In this document: one piece after another, positions 37,121-46,136 of the stretch
Position numbering within the stretch: the first letter of the stretch is position 1
Layout of the letters: every line of letters begins with the position of its first letter
Source: JAJDUF01 sp965214295
GTDB taxonomy: Bacteria; Chloroflexota; UBA11872; UBA12225; JAJDUF01
NCBI GenBank assembly: GCA_965214295.1
Contig: OZ243944.1
Coordinates: forward strand, 1,426,001 to 1,490,000
Reading direction: 5' to 3'
Length of the DNA: 64,000 nucleotides
The notes under the pieces: generated by a model
Seen by the model: only the letters and a program-made list of their open reading frames with translations
The model's database searches: none
Told to the model about the DNA's origin: nothing
Made by a program: the position numbers and the translations under genes

Positions 37121-38926
37121 TCAATGACGGCCGAATTCGCGGGCGAGCTGGTCCTGGCTGAGGTGGATCATGGTTGGCCGACCGTGCGGACAGGTGCGGC
37201 CCAGGTCGCAGGCTTCAAGCTCCCGGACGATATCGGCCATTTCCGCGGTAGTGAGCGTATCACCCGACTTCACGGCACCGTGACAAGCCACCGACCAGCG
37301 GGTGCGGTCGGCCACCGGCCCATCGCCGTACTCGCGTCCGAGTGCACCGTCTATCACCTCGGCGATGGTGCCGGTATGCGAACGCTGCACCAGCGTCGCC
37401 GGCACCGCACGCACGAGCCACGATTGGCCCCCGAACGGTTCGAGGCCGAAACCTAGCTCGGCCAACACCTCCCCATGCTCCTCCAACCAAGCGTGCTGAG
37501 TCGGCGACAAAGCGACTACTTCCGGTGCAAGCAGCAATTGCTGGTTGCGGTCCTCGGACGCAACGGAATCGGCCGCCTCGCGCAACAACTGCTCGTAGAG
37601 TACGCGCTCGTGGGCGCTGTGTTGGTCAATGAGGTAGAGTCCGGCCCCCCCGGCCGCGACGATGTAGGTCTTGGCGATCTGGCCCAGCACTTGCAGGTGG
37701 TCTTGGGGTACCGCCTCATCCGGTAGCAGGGACGGTGGTTCATCCTCGGTTGCTGTTTCGGCTCGTGCAGCCCCGGCCGCCGCAGCGAGCGCAGCGCCGA
37801 AGGGTGCGGCCGCGCCCTCACGCTGGCGCGCGGGCAACGGCCGCCCTCCCGGGACCGCCCCGGACGTTGGTGGAGGTGAGGAGCGACGGGGTTCCGGTTC
37901 CGGAGACCAGCCCGACCACTCCGGTAGCGTCGCGCGATCCTGGGCCGTCAGCGCCTCGCGGATGGCGCGCTGCACTAATCCGTAGACCAAGCGCTCGTTA
38001 CGCAGTCGCACCTCGGCTTTCGTCGGGTGGACGTTGACATCCACATCATCGGGCGGCACGTCGAGCCGTATCACTGCTACCGGATGCCGCCCGCCCGGCA
38101 GCATCGCCCGGTAGGCCTCGGCGACGGCATGCGCCAGGAACGGGCTACGCACCCAGCGACCATTGACGAGAAACGCGAGGTACTGCCGGTTGGCGCGGTG
38201 CTCGTCGGGCAGTGCCGTAAAGCCGGAGATAGCCCGGCCACGCTCTTGCAGCGCCGGCAGCGGGACCAACCGGCCGGCGACCTCCGGCCCGTACACGGCA
38301 GCAATCGCGTCGAGCAAGTCGCCGGTGCCTGGTGCCTGCAGGGCGTCGCGGCCGTTGTTCGTGAGCGACAAGGCAATGTCGGGGCGGACCAGCGCGAGGG
38401 CGCCGAGCGCGGTAATGATATGACGCGCTTCGGTCGTCGGCGATTTCTGGAAGGCAGCCCGCGCCGGGACGTTATAGAACAGGTTACGCACGGTGACGGT
38501 GGTGCCCGCTGGCCCGCCGGCTGCTCCATGGTCGGTGATTTCCCCACCTACCATGCGGAGGCGGGCGCCCGTCGCGGCGTCGGGCGGGCGACTCACGATC
38601 TCCAGGTGGCTGACCGCACCAATGCTCGCCAGCGCCTCCCCACGGAAGCCGAGCGTGGCTACGTGGGCGAGATCGTCTGCTGTCTCCAGCTTACTCGTGG
38701 CGTGGCGTGTGACAGCCAGCGCCAGCTCGTCGGCCGGAATGCCACCGCCGTCATCGGTCACACGGATCGCGCCTAGCCCACCGCGCTGGATGGCCACCCG
38801 TACGCCGGTCGCCCCGGCATCGAAGGCATTTTCGACCAACTCCTTGACGACCGATGCCGGTCGCTCGACGACTTCACCGGCGGCGATGTAGCGCACGACC
38901 TCTGGCGACAATTGACGGATCGGCAT
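37121..38926 (-). CDS. mutL: DNA mismatch repair protein MutL
   Basis: The 601-residue mismatch-repair ATPase/endonuclease opens with the GHKL ATPase motifs: ELVENAFDAGA (Glu and Asn of motif I), TDDGGGIP (motif II), RHATSKL, and TLGFRGEALASI (motif III). DVNVHPTKAEVR follows near 305. A Pro/Ala-rich linker separates this from the dimerisation/endonuclease domain, which has the DQHSAHERVLYE metal-binding motif near 435, ACHGAVKSGD and the terminal CPHGRPT. This is an endonuclease-type MutL, as in bacteria without MutH. mutS is not in the window. It is divergent from the GNAT gene at 39027. Confidence 0.96.
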   Translation of the reverse strand: MPIRQLSPEVVRYIAAGEVVERPASVVKELVENAFDAGATGVRVAIQRGGLGAIRVTDDGGGIPADELALAVTRHATSKLETADDLAHVATLGFRGEALASIGAVSHLEIVSRPPDAATGARLRMVGGEITDHGAAGGPAGTTVTVRNLFYNVPARAAFQKSPTTEARHIITALGALALVRPDIALSLTNNGRDALQAPGTGDLLDAIAAVYGPEVAGRLVPLPALQERGRAISGFTALPDEHRANRQYLAFLVNGRWVRSPFLAHAVAEAYRAMLPGGRHPVAVIRLDVPPDDVDVNVHPTKAEVRLRNERLVYGLVQRAIREALTAQDRATLPEWSGWSPEPEPRRSSPPPTSGAVPGGRPLPARQREGAAAPFGAALAAAAGAARAETATEDEPPSLLPDEAVPQDHLQVLGQIAKTYIVAAGGAGLYLIDQHSAHERVLYEQLLREAADSVASEDRNQQLLLAPEVVALSPTQHAWLEEHGEVLAELGFGLEPFGGQSWLVRAVPATLVQRSHTGTIAEVIDGALGREYGDGPVADRTRWSVACHGAVKSGDTLTTAEMADIVRELEACDLGRTCPHGRPTMIHLSQDQLAREFGRH

Positions 38927-39026
38927 GGTGACTCTCGCTCATTAGCTCCGGCGAGTTGCGCGTGCTCCGCGCCAACTGGCACGCTTGGCCCTACCCTGAG
39001 GATATAACGAACCAGGAGCCGACACG

Positions 39027-39641
39027 ATGCCCGATGACGAAACTCATCCACAGCCGGCAGCGGCACCGGAGCAGCCGATAGTCACGATTGAGGGTGAACG
39101 GGTAGCTCTCGGCCCGCTGCGCCGCGACCTCCTACCACTCTATCAACGCTGGATGAACGATCCGGCGGTCCTTCGCACCCTCGGAGAAACCCTCCGGCCG
39201 CTGCTGCTGGAAGATGAGCAGCAATGGTACGAGCGCAGTGTTGGGGCAACGAACGACGTGGTTTTCCAAATCTATGTTCGCGCTGGCTGGCGCCCGATTG
39301 GGACGACGGCAGTCGTCGGGATAGACCAGCGCCACGGAGTTGCTAACTTCGGGATTATGGTTGGCGAAAAGGATTGTTGGGATCGAGGTTATGGCACGGA
39401 AGCGACCCGCCTGGTACTGGATTATGCCTTCACTGTGCTCGGTCTCCACAATGTCATGCTCGCCGTCCACGACTTCAATCACCGCGGCGTTCGTGCCTAT
39501 GAGAAGGCTGGCTTCAAGATCATCGGGCACCGCCGCCAAGCGCAGCGCCTCGGTCACGAGCGGCATGACACGATCTTCATGGACGCCCTCGCCACGGAGT
39601 TCGAGAGTCCCGTCCTCCGGCGCCTCTTCATCGCCGGCTAA
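39027..39641 (+). CDS. GNAT-family N-acetyltransferase (RimJ/RimL-like)
   Basis: This 204-residue acetyltransferase has VALGPLRRDLLPLYQRWMNDP near residue 26 and GIMVGEKDCWDRGYGTEATRLVLDYAF around residues 109-135, which holds the acetyl-CoA pyrophosphate-binding R/Q-x-x-G-x-G/A loop as DRGYGTEA. NVMLAVHDFNHRGVRAYEKAGFKIIG, the Asn and AYEKAGF of the family, follows. It is like RimL/SpeG relatives that acetylate protein N-termini or polyamines; the substrate is unknown. AGGAG precedes the ATG by nine bases. Confidence 0.92.
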   Translation: MPDDETHPQPAAAPEQPIVTIEGERVALGPLRRDLLPLYQRWMNDPAVLRTLGETLRPLLLEDEQQWYERSVGATNDVVFQIYVRAGWRPIGTTAVVGIDQRHGVANFGIMVGEKDCWDRGYGTEATRLVLDYAFTVLGLHNVMLAVHDFNHRGVRAYEKAGFKIIGHRRQAQRLGHERHDTIFMDALATEFESPVLRRLFIAG

Positions 39642-39808
39642 CAGGAGACGCGGCCTACAAGCTAGGCACTGGGCCCCCTATGTTCCTCCGCTGCGGCCGG
39701 GGGACGGGAGTTCCCTCCCTTGGCGTAACGGGGGAGGGTTAGAGTGGGGGCCTGGATTCCGCTGGCGTGACATCAGGGTGCTACACTGCACGCGAAGGGA
39801 TGAAGGAT

Positions 39809-40099
39809 ATGGGCAAGCCTAAGCACATCACGTTCGATGAATTCGCTGCCAACCTCAGCGCAATATTCGAGCGCGTTGTCTGCGATCAGGAGGTCGTGGT
39901 GGTCGAGCGCAATGGCGTGGCAGCCGTGATCCGGCCAACTGAGGAGGCCGCGCCGCGTCAGCGCCAGGCCAAGAGCAAGGCTGACCACGAGGCGTTTCTC
40001 TCCACCTTCGGGGCTTGGAAGGATGTGGACACCGAGAAGTTCATCAAGGAGAATTACGAGCAGCGGAAACGCCCCACCCGGCCGCCGGTAGAGCTATGA
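39809..40099 (+). CDS. Phd/YefM-type antitoxin
   Basis: The 96-residue protein has the Phd-fold N-terminus (ITFDEFAANLSAIFERVVCDQEVVVVERNGVAAVIRP), which binds DNA and represses the operon. Its flexible C-terminus (about 60-96, FLSTFGAWKDVDTEKFIKENYEQRKRP) should bind and neutralise the toxin. GAAGG precedes the ATG at 39809; an ATG nine bases earlier is possible. Its stop overlaps the toxin start by four bases (ATGA), so translation is coupled, as usual for toxin-antitoxin pairs. Confidence 0.9.
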   Translation: MGKPKHITFDEFAANLSAIFERVVCDQEVVVVERNGVAAVIRPTEEAAPRQRQAKSKADHEAFLSTFGAWKDVDTEKFIKENYEQRKRPTRPPVEL

Positions 40100-40491
40100 A
40101 GTATCTTGTCGACACGGATCGGGCGGTAGATTGGCTCAAGGGCCGAGCAGACGCTCGACAACTGCTGGCTACCCTGGGCAACGAGGGCTTTGCCATCAGT
40201 CTTATCAGCTACGGGGAGGTCTACGACGGCATTTACTACGGTGCCAACCCACAGCGGCGCGAACGGGACTTCCAGGATTTCCTCCGCTCAGTACCGATCT
40301 TGCCTCTCGATCAAGCGATCATGCGGCGCTTTGCCCGCGTCCGTGGCCAGTTGCGCCGCCAAGGAAGGGTCATCGGCGATCCCGATATCCTCATCGGGGC
40401 TACGGCGCTACACTACGATTTGAGCCTAGTTACGCGCAATGTCGCGCATTTCGAGCGTATTCCCGGGCTGAGGCTGCACCGCTCGGGATAA
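40096..40491 (+). CDS. PIN-domain toxin, VapC family
   Basis: The 131-residue PIN ribonuclease has acidic catalytic residues at Asp6 (KYLVDTDRAVDWLKG), Glu41 (SYGEVYDG), Asp95/Asp97 (GDPDILIGATAL), and a C-terminal TRNVAHFERIPGL with the conserved Thr-Arg-Asn. The first acidic position reads VDTD rather than the more common LDTS, but the Asp is kept. It is expected to cleave RNA when freed from the overlapping antitoxin gene product. The start lies in the ATGA overlap; the upstream continuation of the frame overlaps the antitoxin and is not real. Confidence 0.93.
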   Translation: MKYLVDTDRAVDWLKGRADARQLLATLGNEGFAISLISYGEVYDGIYYGANPQRRERDFQDFLRSVPILPLDQAIMRRFARVRGQLRRQGRVIGDPDILIGATALHYDLSLVTRNVAHFERIPGLRLHRSG

Positions 40492-40567
40492 TGCCGCGGC
40501 GGCACAGGTAGCCCACGCCGGCGAATTTGCAGCAAGCGACTGCATAGTGCTGTCACGCGGGCACTAC

Positions 40568-40680
40568 CTATTTGTGGGAAGTAGCGCTTCTCGCTCGGGT
40601 GAGGAGCTCGACACCATGATGAATAACCACCTTTGGATCGGGCTGCCCGCTCCCTCCGAATCGCGGAGGGCCGAATAGGA
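40568..40680 (-). pseudogene. Remnant of the 3' end of a small gene (copy of 42936-43139)
   Basis: One minus-strand frame ending at the stop 40568-40570 reads RFGGSGQPDPKVVIHHGVEL then LTR. This matches SLGGSAHPDPKVVAHQGIEY then FTRE at the C-terminus of the ORF at 42936-43139. The DNA blocks 40627-40650 and 42973-42996 are also similar (both contain CCTTTGGATCGGG). No start codon or N-terminal part is present, so only a 3' fragment survives. Confidence 0.6.
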
Positions 40681-40692
40681 CCGAAAGAAAAC

Positions 40693-41010
40693 ATGGAACT
40701 CATGGCTGCGACCACGGCATTGCTTGACGCCGTGCGCCAGTATCTCCGAAACGAGATTGACCTTGAGATGTTGGAGGATACCGCAGCCCAGTACATTCAT
40801 CTCCCGGTATCTCTCCCTCCTACTGCTACCGTAGTGCAACTGCTCGGTGCAATCGAGTTAAGTCTGGCGGAGTTGAGCAACGGCGACATCACCGAGGCTG
40901 AGTTAAGGCAAGACTTGCGGGAAGAGCTTAACTCTATGGTGGCGGACCTGCAGCAAACGACCGCCGCACCGTCCGGGGCCGCTCCTCTACCCCCCGTCAT
41001 TCCGGCGTAG
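40693..41010 (+). CDS. Small hypothetical protein, paralogue of 43249-43551
   Basis: This 105-residue acidic, helical protein is of unknown family. The core (TALLDAVRQYLRNEIDLEML, then QLLGAIELSLAELSNGDITE and AELRQDLREEL) is about 60% identical to the protein at 43249-43551. The conserved pattern YL-x(2)-EIDL, QLLGAI-x-LSLAEL-x-NGDI-x-E-x-ELRQDLR-x-EL defines a small family. It has no signal or membrane segment. The last residues (PPVIPA) come from a family-A repeat. It starts at the ATG 40693 after an AAAGAAAA tract. Confidence 0.75.
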   Translation: MELMAATTALLDAVRQYLRNEIDLEMLEDTAAQYIHLPVSLPPTATVVQLLGAIELSLAELSNGDITEAELRQDLREELNSMVADLQQTTAAPSGAAPLPPVIPA

Positions 41011-41022
41011 GCGGAAATCCAG
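40994..41022 (+). repeat. Family-A palindromic repeat
   Basis: CCGTCATTCCGGCGTAGGCG then GAAATCCAG. The arm is slightly degenerate. The repeat overlaps the 3' end of the small gene at 40693 and supplies its last codons. Confidence 0.75.
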
Positions 41023-41067
41023 GGGAGCGGAACGCATTGCCGCTGGCTGGTGCTATACTCCGAGCCA

Positions 41068-42826
41068 ATGGAACAGGTGTCCCCCTCTCCTGCGGCTCCG
41101 GTGCCCCCTCCTCAAGATGGTGCTCCCTCCCGGTGGTTGCAGTTGCGTGCCTGGGGCCGGCAGGCGCGAGACCGAGGGGCCTCGCCCGAGTTAGCGGCTG
41201 CCCTGCTGGGCATCACCACGGCCGGCCTGACCCTCGCCTGGTGGATCGCGGCTGATCCGCTTGGTGAAGCAGTACGGATCACGCGGCTCATTGCGCTCCC
41301 CGGCCTGACGGCCCTCGCCTGGGCCGTCGGAGTGGGCACCCTCCTAGCGACCGCGCGGTTCGTGCAGGCACGGGCACCGAGCATCAGTCGTCGCGCGGCG
41401 CTCCAGATCGCCTCGCTCCCGTGGTTTCCTTGCTTGGCCTTCATCCCCGTGGTGCTCTCGATCACCCAGTCCGGGCGCACGGCCCACAACCTCCTCTCCG
41501 TACCTAACATAGCCCAGGACTTCACTTTCTACCTGCTGGTGTGGTGTGTGCTGCTAGAGGCTGGTGTACTGGTCGGAGCCATACTGGCGAGTCGTCCCGG
41601 CATTGTGTCGACTCCAAAGAAGAGCGTGTCGACATCACTCCGTCTGCCCTCCGTGTGGGTGGCCATTGTGCTGACTGTTGGCCTGACGGTCCTGTTCAAC
41701 TGGGGCATTCTGGATCAGTTCAGCATGAAGCAGGGTGAGTTCCTCAGCCACCGACGGGCGGCCGAGATCATGCTGCACGAAGGCCGCTTGCCTTACGATC
41801 TGGGGCGTCCCGTCTGGCAGCGGATCAACGTGCCGCCGTCAACATTTGTGCTCTTCTGGGGGCCTTGGACCTTGCTGCCTGCCCAGGTTGGCCTCGTCAT
41901 CCACTTCTTCACTCACTATGTCGCCTTCCTCGTGGCTGCCATCCTCCTATTTCGTCACCACGTGCCAAGGCTGCGGCCCCTGGAGCTTGGTCTCGTGCTC
42001 CTGTTGCTCGTCTCGCTGTTTGTGCCCTGGAAGTATTCCATATGGTTAGGCCAGCCGAATGGCTTCATTCTTCTCCTGGTTGTGCTGGGGCTACGTTGGT
42101 TTCTCGCCGGTCGCACGTGGCCACTGGCTGCCGCCATTGCCGCGGCGCTGACGCTCAAACCCACGACAACCTGGCTGCTCGTCTACTTTCTGGTACGCCG
42201 CTCGCTACGAATCCTGATCGCCATTGGCGTCGTTGGCTTGGGGACGATTGCGGTGTCCGTTGCAATAGGAGGGATCGAGCCGTGGCGCGTATGGCTGACG
42301 GAGCAAGTCTCACGCCTACGCATTTTGGGAGGCCCTGCCCTACTTGCCACTGGCCCAGGCACTCAACTACGTGGCCTTGATTGTTGGCGCGTGGCTGCTG
42401 CTGCGCCTCGTGCGGCGGGATCGCCCGGACAGTGACCGCATCGGCAAGACGCTGGAGTTCGGGTTAGCGCTGGCGCTCTCGCTTACCCTGTCGCCGCTGA
42501 CGTGGCTCCACTACGCGACCACGGTGCTCGTCGGCTTTATCGTTCTCCTGCACCCGGCTGTGCGCGCCGCGTTGCCCCGCCCGGCACACGCACCGATCCT
42601 GGCCCTCGGCGCATTTGCTTTCGCCACGCTCTGTATTGATGGCGGGCTACTCCAGGCTCGCACGGCTGAGTGGTGGATCGAAGTGCCCTTGATCGGTTCC
42701 GTAAACAATATCGGCCCCCCGGCGTTGGTGGCTACGTTGGCGCTTGTGCTCTGGCTCTACAATCGTCATCGAGACCGCCTCGGCACGCCGCCCCCCCCCG
42801 GCCCCCTCCCCATCACCGAACGATAA
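41068..42826 (+). pseudogene. GT87-family (DUF2029) membrane glycosyltransferase with a frameshift
   Basis: Two frames together encode one polytopic membrane protein of about 585 residues, resembling polyprenyl-phosphate mannose-dependent glycosyltransferases of the GT87 type. The first frame runs from the ATG at 41068 and carries about ten hydrophobic segments, plus PYDLGRPVWQRINVPPSTFVLF, WLGQPNGFILLLVVLGL and ALTLKPTTTWLLVYFL. At about 42315-42330, near CGCATTTTGGG, the sense moves to the +1 frame (FWEALPYLPLAQALNYVALIVG, then SPLTWLHYATTVLVGF) and ends at 42826. This is either a real frameshift mutation or a base-call error in the T-run. The last residues (PPPPGPLPITER) are encoded by a family-B repeat. 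Paralogous small genes flank it. Confidence 0.82.
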
Positions 42827-42935
42827 CGATAGAGCGGGGGAGTCCGTTGGCGGTAGGCGGGGTGCGTAGAGGGCTACAGCATGCTGCGCCCGTCTCCCTG
42901 CGCCGCAGGGAGACAGACCAGACTCCTGCCTCGTC

Positions 42936-43139
42936 CTACTCACGAGTGAAGTATTCGATGCCCTGATGTGCAACGACCTTTGGATCGGGATGGGCGCTCC
43001 CACCAAGCGATCCATCGGGTCGCAGATGCAGCTGCACGAGGGCCAAGAAATCAGTGCCATCGGTAATCGCTCGCATCTGACTCCGTGTCCCAGGCGGCTC
43101 GAAAGTCTGCCAGCAGGGACGGTCTTTGACCACAGACAT
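42936..43139 (-). CDS. Small hypothetical protein
   Basis: The 67-residue ORF reads MSVVKDRPCWQTFEPPGTRS, then AITDGTDFLALVQLHLRPDG and a C-terminus SAHPDPKVVAHQGIEYFTRE. A second copy of its C-terminal half survives at 40568-40680, where protein-level similarity exceeds DNA similarity. This suggests it was once under coding selection. It is divergent from the small gene at 43249. The ribosome binding site is weak. The function is unknown and I am not certain it is expressed. Confidence 0.5.
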   Translation of the reverse strand: MSVVKDRPCWQTFEPPGTRSQMRAITDGTDFLALVQLHLRPDGSLGGSAHPDPKVVAHQGIEYFTRE

Positions 43140-43248
43140 CTAGCATTCACTCGCTACGACACGTTCCCATACACGCAGATGATTGAAAAGCTGTCGTATA
43201 CTGAAAACATCCAGTTCCTGGCGCGGGCGCGGCCGAGAAGGATCGGTT

Positions 43249-43551
43249 ATGGACATAGACACGAGCTACCTCGCCGAGGAACTGCTGTTGGCAACGAGGC
43301 ACTATCTGCATGGCGAGATTGATCTCGGCGCCCTCGAAGACGCGGCCCCGCAGCACGTCAGCATACTGCCAAACCTCCCTCCTGCCGTGCCTGCAGCTCA
43401 ATTGCTCGGGGCGATCACCCTCAGCTTGGCTGAATTGCGTAACGGCGACATCTCCGAGAGTGAGTTGCGGCAGGATTTGCGGGCAGAACTGGCCGCTCTT
43501 GCCACGGCCGCTCGCGTACCCACCACTGTCCCATCAGCATCGCGTCCATAG
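43249..43551 (+). CDS. Small hypothetical protein, paralogue of 40693-41010
   Basis: The 100-residue acidic protein has YLAEELLLATRHYLHGEIDL, a middle NLPPAVPAAQLLGAITLSLA, then ELRNGDISESELRQDLRAEL. It is clearly related to the protein at 40693-41010 along its length except for the unrelated C-terminal tails. Three helices with conserved NGDI are suggested, as in small regulatory or adaptor proteins, but no function can be given. The start ATG at 43249 follows a GAAGGATCGGTT tract. It is divergent from the small ORF at 42936-43139. Confidence 0.75.
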   Translation: MDIDTSYLAEELLLATRHYLHGEIDLGALEDAAPQHVSILPNLPPAVPAAQLLGAITLSLAELRNGDISESELRQDLRAELAALATAARVPTTVPSASRP

Positions 43552-43588
43552 TAGCCACGCCCGGCTGCCCACATCCCCGGTTAGCCTC

Positions 43589-45997
43589 TCAACGGAGCTT
43601 GGCTCGCAGGGGCGCCACGAGGTCGCGTAACCAGTGGCGCAGCCGCACGTGGGGCGGCAATACGTCGAGGGACAGCACCGGCACCCAGCCGTCGGAAGCG
43701 CCAAAGGCCGGGAGTGCGCCACCACCATTGAGCCGTAGGCGGAGCCGGAGGTGGTACGTGCCCGGGGGCAATGTTGTGGGTAGGCGCAGCGTGTGTCGGT
43801 CGAAGACCGGGTCGGCGGAGCGCCAGAACCCGGTCGGTGTTGCCCCGGCCAGCGGGCGCCGTTCCCAGCGTCCGACTTGCCTCCCACTACGGTCCACCAG
43901 CGACCACTCCACGAAGTGATCACTGCGGTAGGCTCGCTCGGCACGCCACGCTACTTCCAGCGTCAGCACGTCGCCGGGTGCATACGGCCCCGGGGTGAGA
44001 GTACGGATACCTTCGAGCAGGAAGTGGTCCCAGTCGTCGGTGATAGTCGCCGGCACCGGCTGCAAGACAGTAGTTGGCCCTAGCGGACGTGGCTCCGGCG
44101 GCATCGTGACATCGAGCAGGCCAATAGCCACCGCCCCCGCAACGAGATCGCCGGGCCAGGATGGAGCGAGCGGCCGCAGATTTGCCCCGTCGTAGACGAC
44201 AAGCTGCACCTCATACGTTCCTGGCGCCAGGCCAATAGGCAGCCATAGGCCCTGGCGGACCTCGACCTCTTGGTTGGGCGCCCAGCGACTCGTCGGCTCT
44301 CCGGTCAGTGGCGCCGTGCGAAGGTCGAAATCCTTGGCTATCCGCTGGCCGTCCCAGCCGACCAGGCGCAACGATGCGCGGTAGTCTCGGTCCAGCTTCT
44401 GTCGGGCGCGAAACCGGAGAATGAACGGCGCCACGTCGCCGCTGACAATCTCGTCTACCTCCATCAGGCCGCCCGTCAGCTCGATGGCAGCACCGAACTG
44501 AGCCGGCCGTAGCGGCGCCTCCAGCTTGCGGGGATGGAGCTTGAAGACACTCAGCTCGGCGGTATCGAAGGCCTGCCGAGTTCCCTGCCATGCATGGGTT
44601 AGCAGCCAGCGCTCGACGAGCCGCTGCGGGTCGCTCTGAGCTAGCCCCGACAGGACGAGCCAGATCCGCTCGTGCGACGCGGCGAGGTCCCCGAGGACTG
44701 TCTCGACAGTCTCCTGATCCACTGCCGGCGGAGCCGTCGTCGGCAGCACGTGATGAAAGAGCTTCCCACGGAAGTAGTAGTCATAGTACCAGGCCTGCCA
44801 CGGCCCTGTGAGTAACACCACGTCGCCGTGACGTTCCAGCGCCGCAATGTGTGTCGTGATTGCACTGTAGTCGGCGCGGGTATAGCCGGTGTAGTACGTG
44901 GCACCGAAGGCGACCAAGCCGACCCCGAGAGGGACGATCCCCAGCGCCGCACCGCGTCGTCCCCATTGCCGATGCAACAGCGCCATCCCTCGCGCTGCCA
45001 GCAGCACGGCAAAAGGCAGTGCGTTCAGCACGTAACGGGGGCTAAAGGGCTTGTCAATGACCAGCACGGCACCGGCGCCGAGCAGCGTGATGGTCAACCC
45101 GAGTACAAGCAGGGCCACTGCACCGGGACGATCCGCCGGCTGTGACCGCAGTCCGAGCAGCACGAGCGCCAGCCAGACGGCGGCAATGGCGATGGCCCAG
45201 GGCCAGGCCGCAACGGGGCCGACTGCGAGCGCCAGCGCTGTCGTGCGCGCGGCATCCAAGACCGCAGCCCCGGTCAGGTGCGCGGCCGAGGCCGCCGGCA
45301 GGCTGGCCACCACTCCCGGCGCGGCCAAGGCCCAGGGCAACGGACCGAGCAGCGCGAGGAGGCACCCGAGGGTAGCCGCGCGCCACGGTAACGCGATCCC
45401 GCGCCAGCGCGCCAGCAGCAGCCACCCGGCCAGCGCCAGCGGGACGGCTATCGCCAGCAAGTGGGTATACAGCGCCAGCCAGTTCACCAGGACGAACAGT
45501 GCCCAGCGCGGAACGGACGGACGCTCCACGGCCCGCCACCAGAGCCAGATGGTCAAGGCGACGAGCGTCGTGAGCGGAGCATACATCCGTACCTCCCGCC
45601 CGTAGAACACCAGTAGCGGCGCGGTGGCGGCGAGGAGCGCAGCGTAGCGTCCGACCGACTGCCCACCGGCACGCCGAGCCAGCGCAGCGACGAGTGGGAC
45701 CAGCAGCGTGCCGGCGAGCGCCGAGAAGGCGCGCGTCAGCGCTTCGGCGGTGCGAACGTCTACCAGGTCCCGGAACAGACTCTGCCAGGCGCCGAGCACC
45801 AGATAGAACAGGGGAGGGTGCTCGAACGGCGCTTGCGCGACTTTGGCGATGAGGGCCGCCGGCGACAAGACGGCGTAACGTGTACTGACGATCTCGTCGA
45901 ACTCCAGGTCGCCCAGGCCCGGCAGGTTCCACAGCCGCAGCGCGAGGGCAGCCAGGGCCAGGAGGACGATGACCGGATCAGGGCGCCATCGTCGCAT
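43589..45997 (-). CDS. GT39-family membrane glycosyltransferase (ArnT/PMT-like) with C-terminal beta domains
   Basis: This 802-residue protein starts with a membrane helix (PDPVIVLLALAALALRLW). Next comes LGDLEFDEIVSTRYAVLSP, with the conserved acidic pair of the first extracytoplasmic loop of GT39/GT-C enzymes, and HPPLFYLVLGAW. REVRMYAPL and about ten more helices follow up to residue 395. The C-terminal ~400 residues are extracytoplasmic, beginning with a Rossmann-like piece (GDVVLLTGPWQAWYYDYYF), then at least two immunoglobulin-like beta domains with LAPGTYEVQLVVYDGANLRPL and LPPGTYHLRLRLRLNGGG. It probably transfers sugars from lipid-linked donors to an extracellular acceptor. It is convergent with the small gene at 43249. 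Confidence 0.9.
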   Translation of the reverse strand: MRRWRPDPVIVLLALAALALRLWNLPGLGDLEFDEIVSTRYAVLSPAALIAKVAQAPFEHPPLFYLVLGAWQSLFRDLVDVRTAEALTRAFSALAGTLLVPLVAALARRAGGQSVGRYAALLAATAPLLVFYGREVRMYAPLTTLVALTIWLWWRAVERPSVPRWALFVLVNWLALYTHLLAIAVPLALAGWLLLARWRGIALPWRAATLGCLLALLGPLPWALAAPGVVASLPAASAAHLTGAAVLDAARTTALALAVGPVAAWPWAIAIAAVWLALVLLGLRSQPADRPGAVALLVLGLTITLLGAGAVLVIDKPFSPRYVLNALPFAVLLAARGMALLHRQWGRRGAALGIVPLGVGLVAFGATYYTGYTRADYSAITTHIAALERHGDVVLLTGPWQAWYYDYYFRGKLFHHVLPTTAPPAVDQETVETVLGDLAASHERIWLVLSGLAQSDPQRLVERWLLTHAWQGTRQAFDTAELSVFKLHPRKLEAPLRPAQFGAAIELTGGLMEVDEIVSGDVAPFILRFRARQKLDRDYRASLRLVGWDGQRIAKDFDLRTAPLTGEPTSRWAPNQEVEVRQGLWLPIGLAPGTYEVQLVVYDGANLRPLAPSWPGDLVAGAVAIGLLDVTMPPEPRPLGPTTVLQPVPATITDDWDHFLLEGIRTLTPGPYAPGDVLTLEVAWRAERAYRSDHFVEWSLVDRSGRQVGRWERRPLAGATPTGFWRSADPVFDRHTLRLPTTLPPGTYHLRLRLRLNGGGALPAFGASDGWVPVLSLDVLPPHVRLRHWLRDLVAPLRAKLR

Positions 45998-46025
45998 AGT
46001 AAGTAGTCACTCGCGCCGCTGCCCC

Positions 46026-46051
46026 CGTCATTCCCGCGTGTCTGGGAATCT
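46026..46051 (+). repeat. Family-A palindromic repeat
   Basis: CGTCATTCCCGCGTGTCTGG then GAATC lies between GT39 and DUF362. One arm is degenerate. Confidence 0.7.
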
Positions 46052-46136
46052 ATGCCCCCCGCTCTGTGGGCGGACCATAGGGAGCCATTTCCCGGCTCTG
46101 CTCTCGTCACTCACCACTAGCTATTGGCCACTGGCC

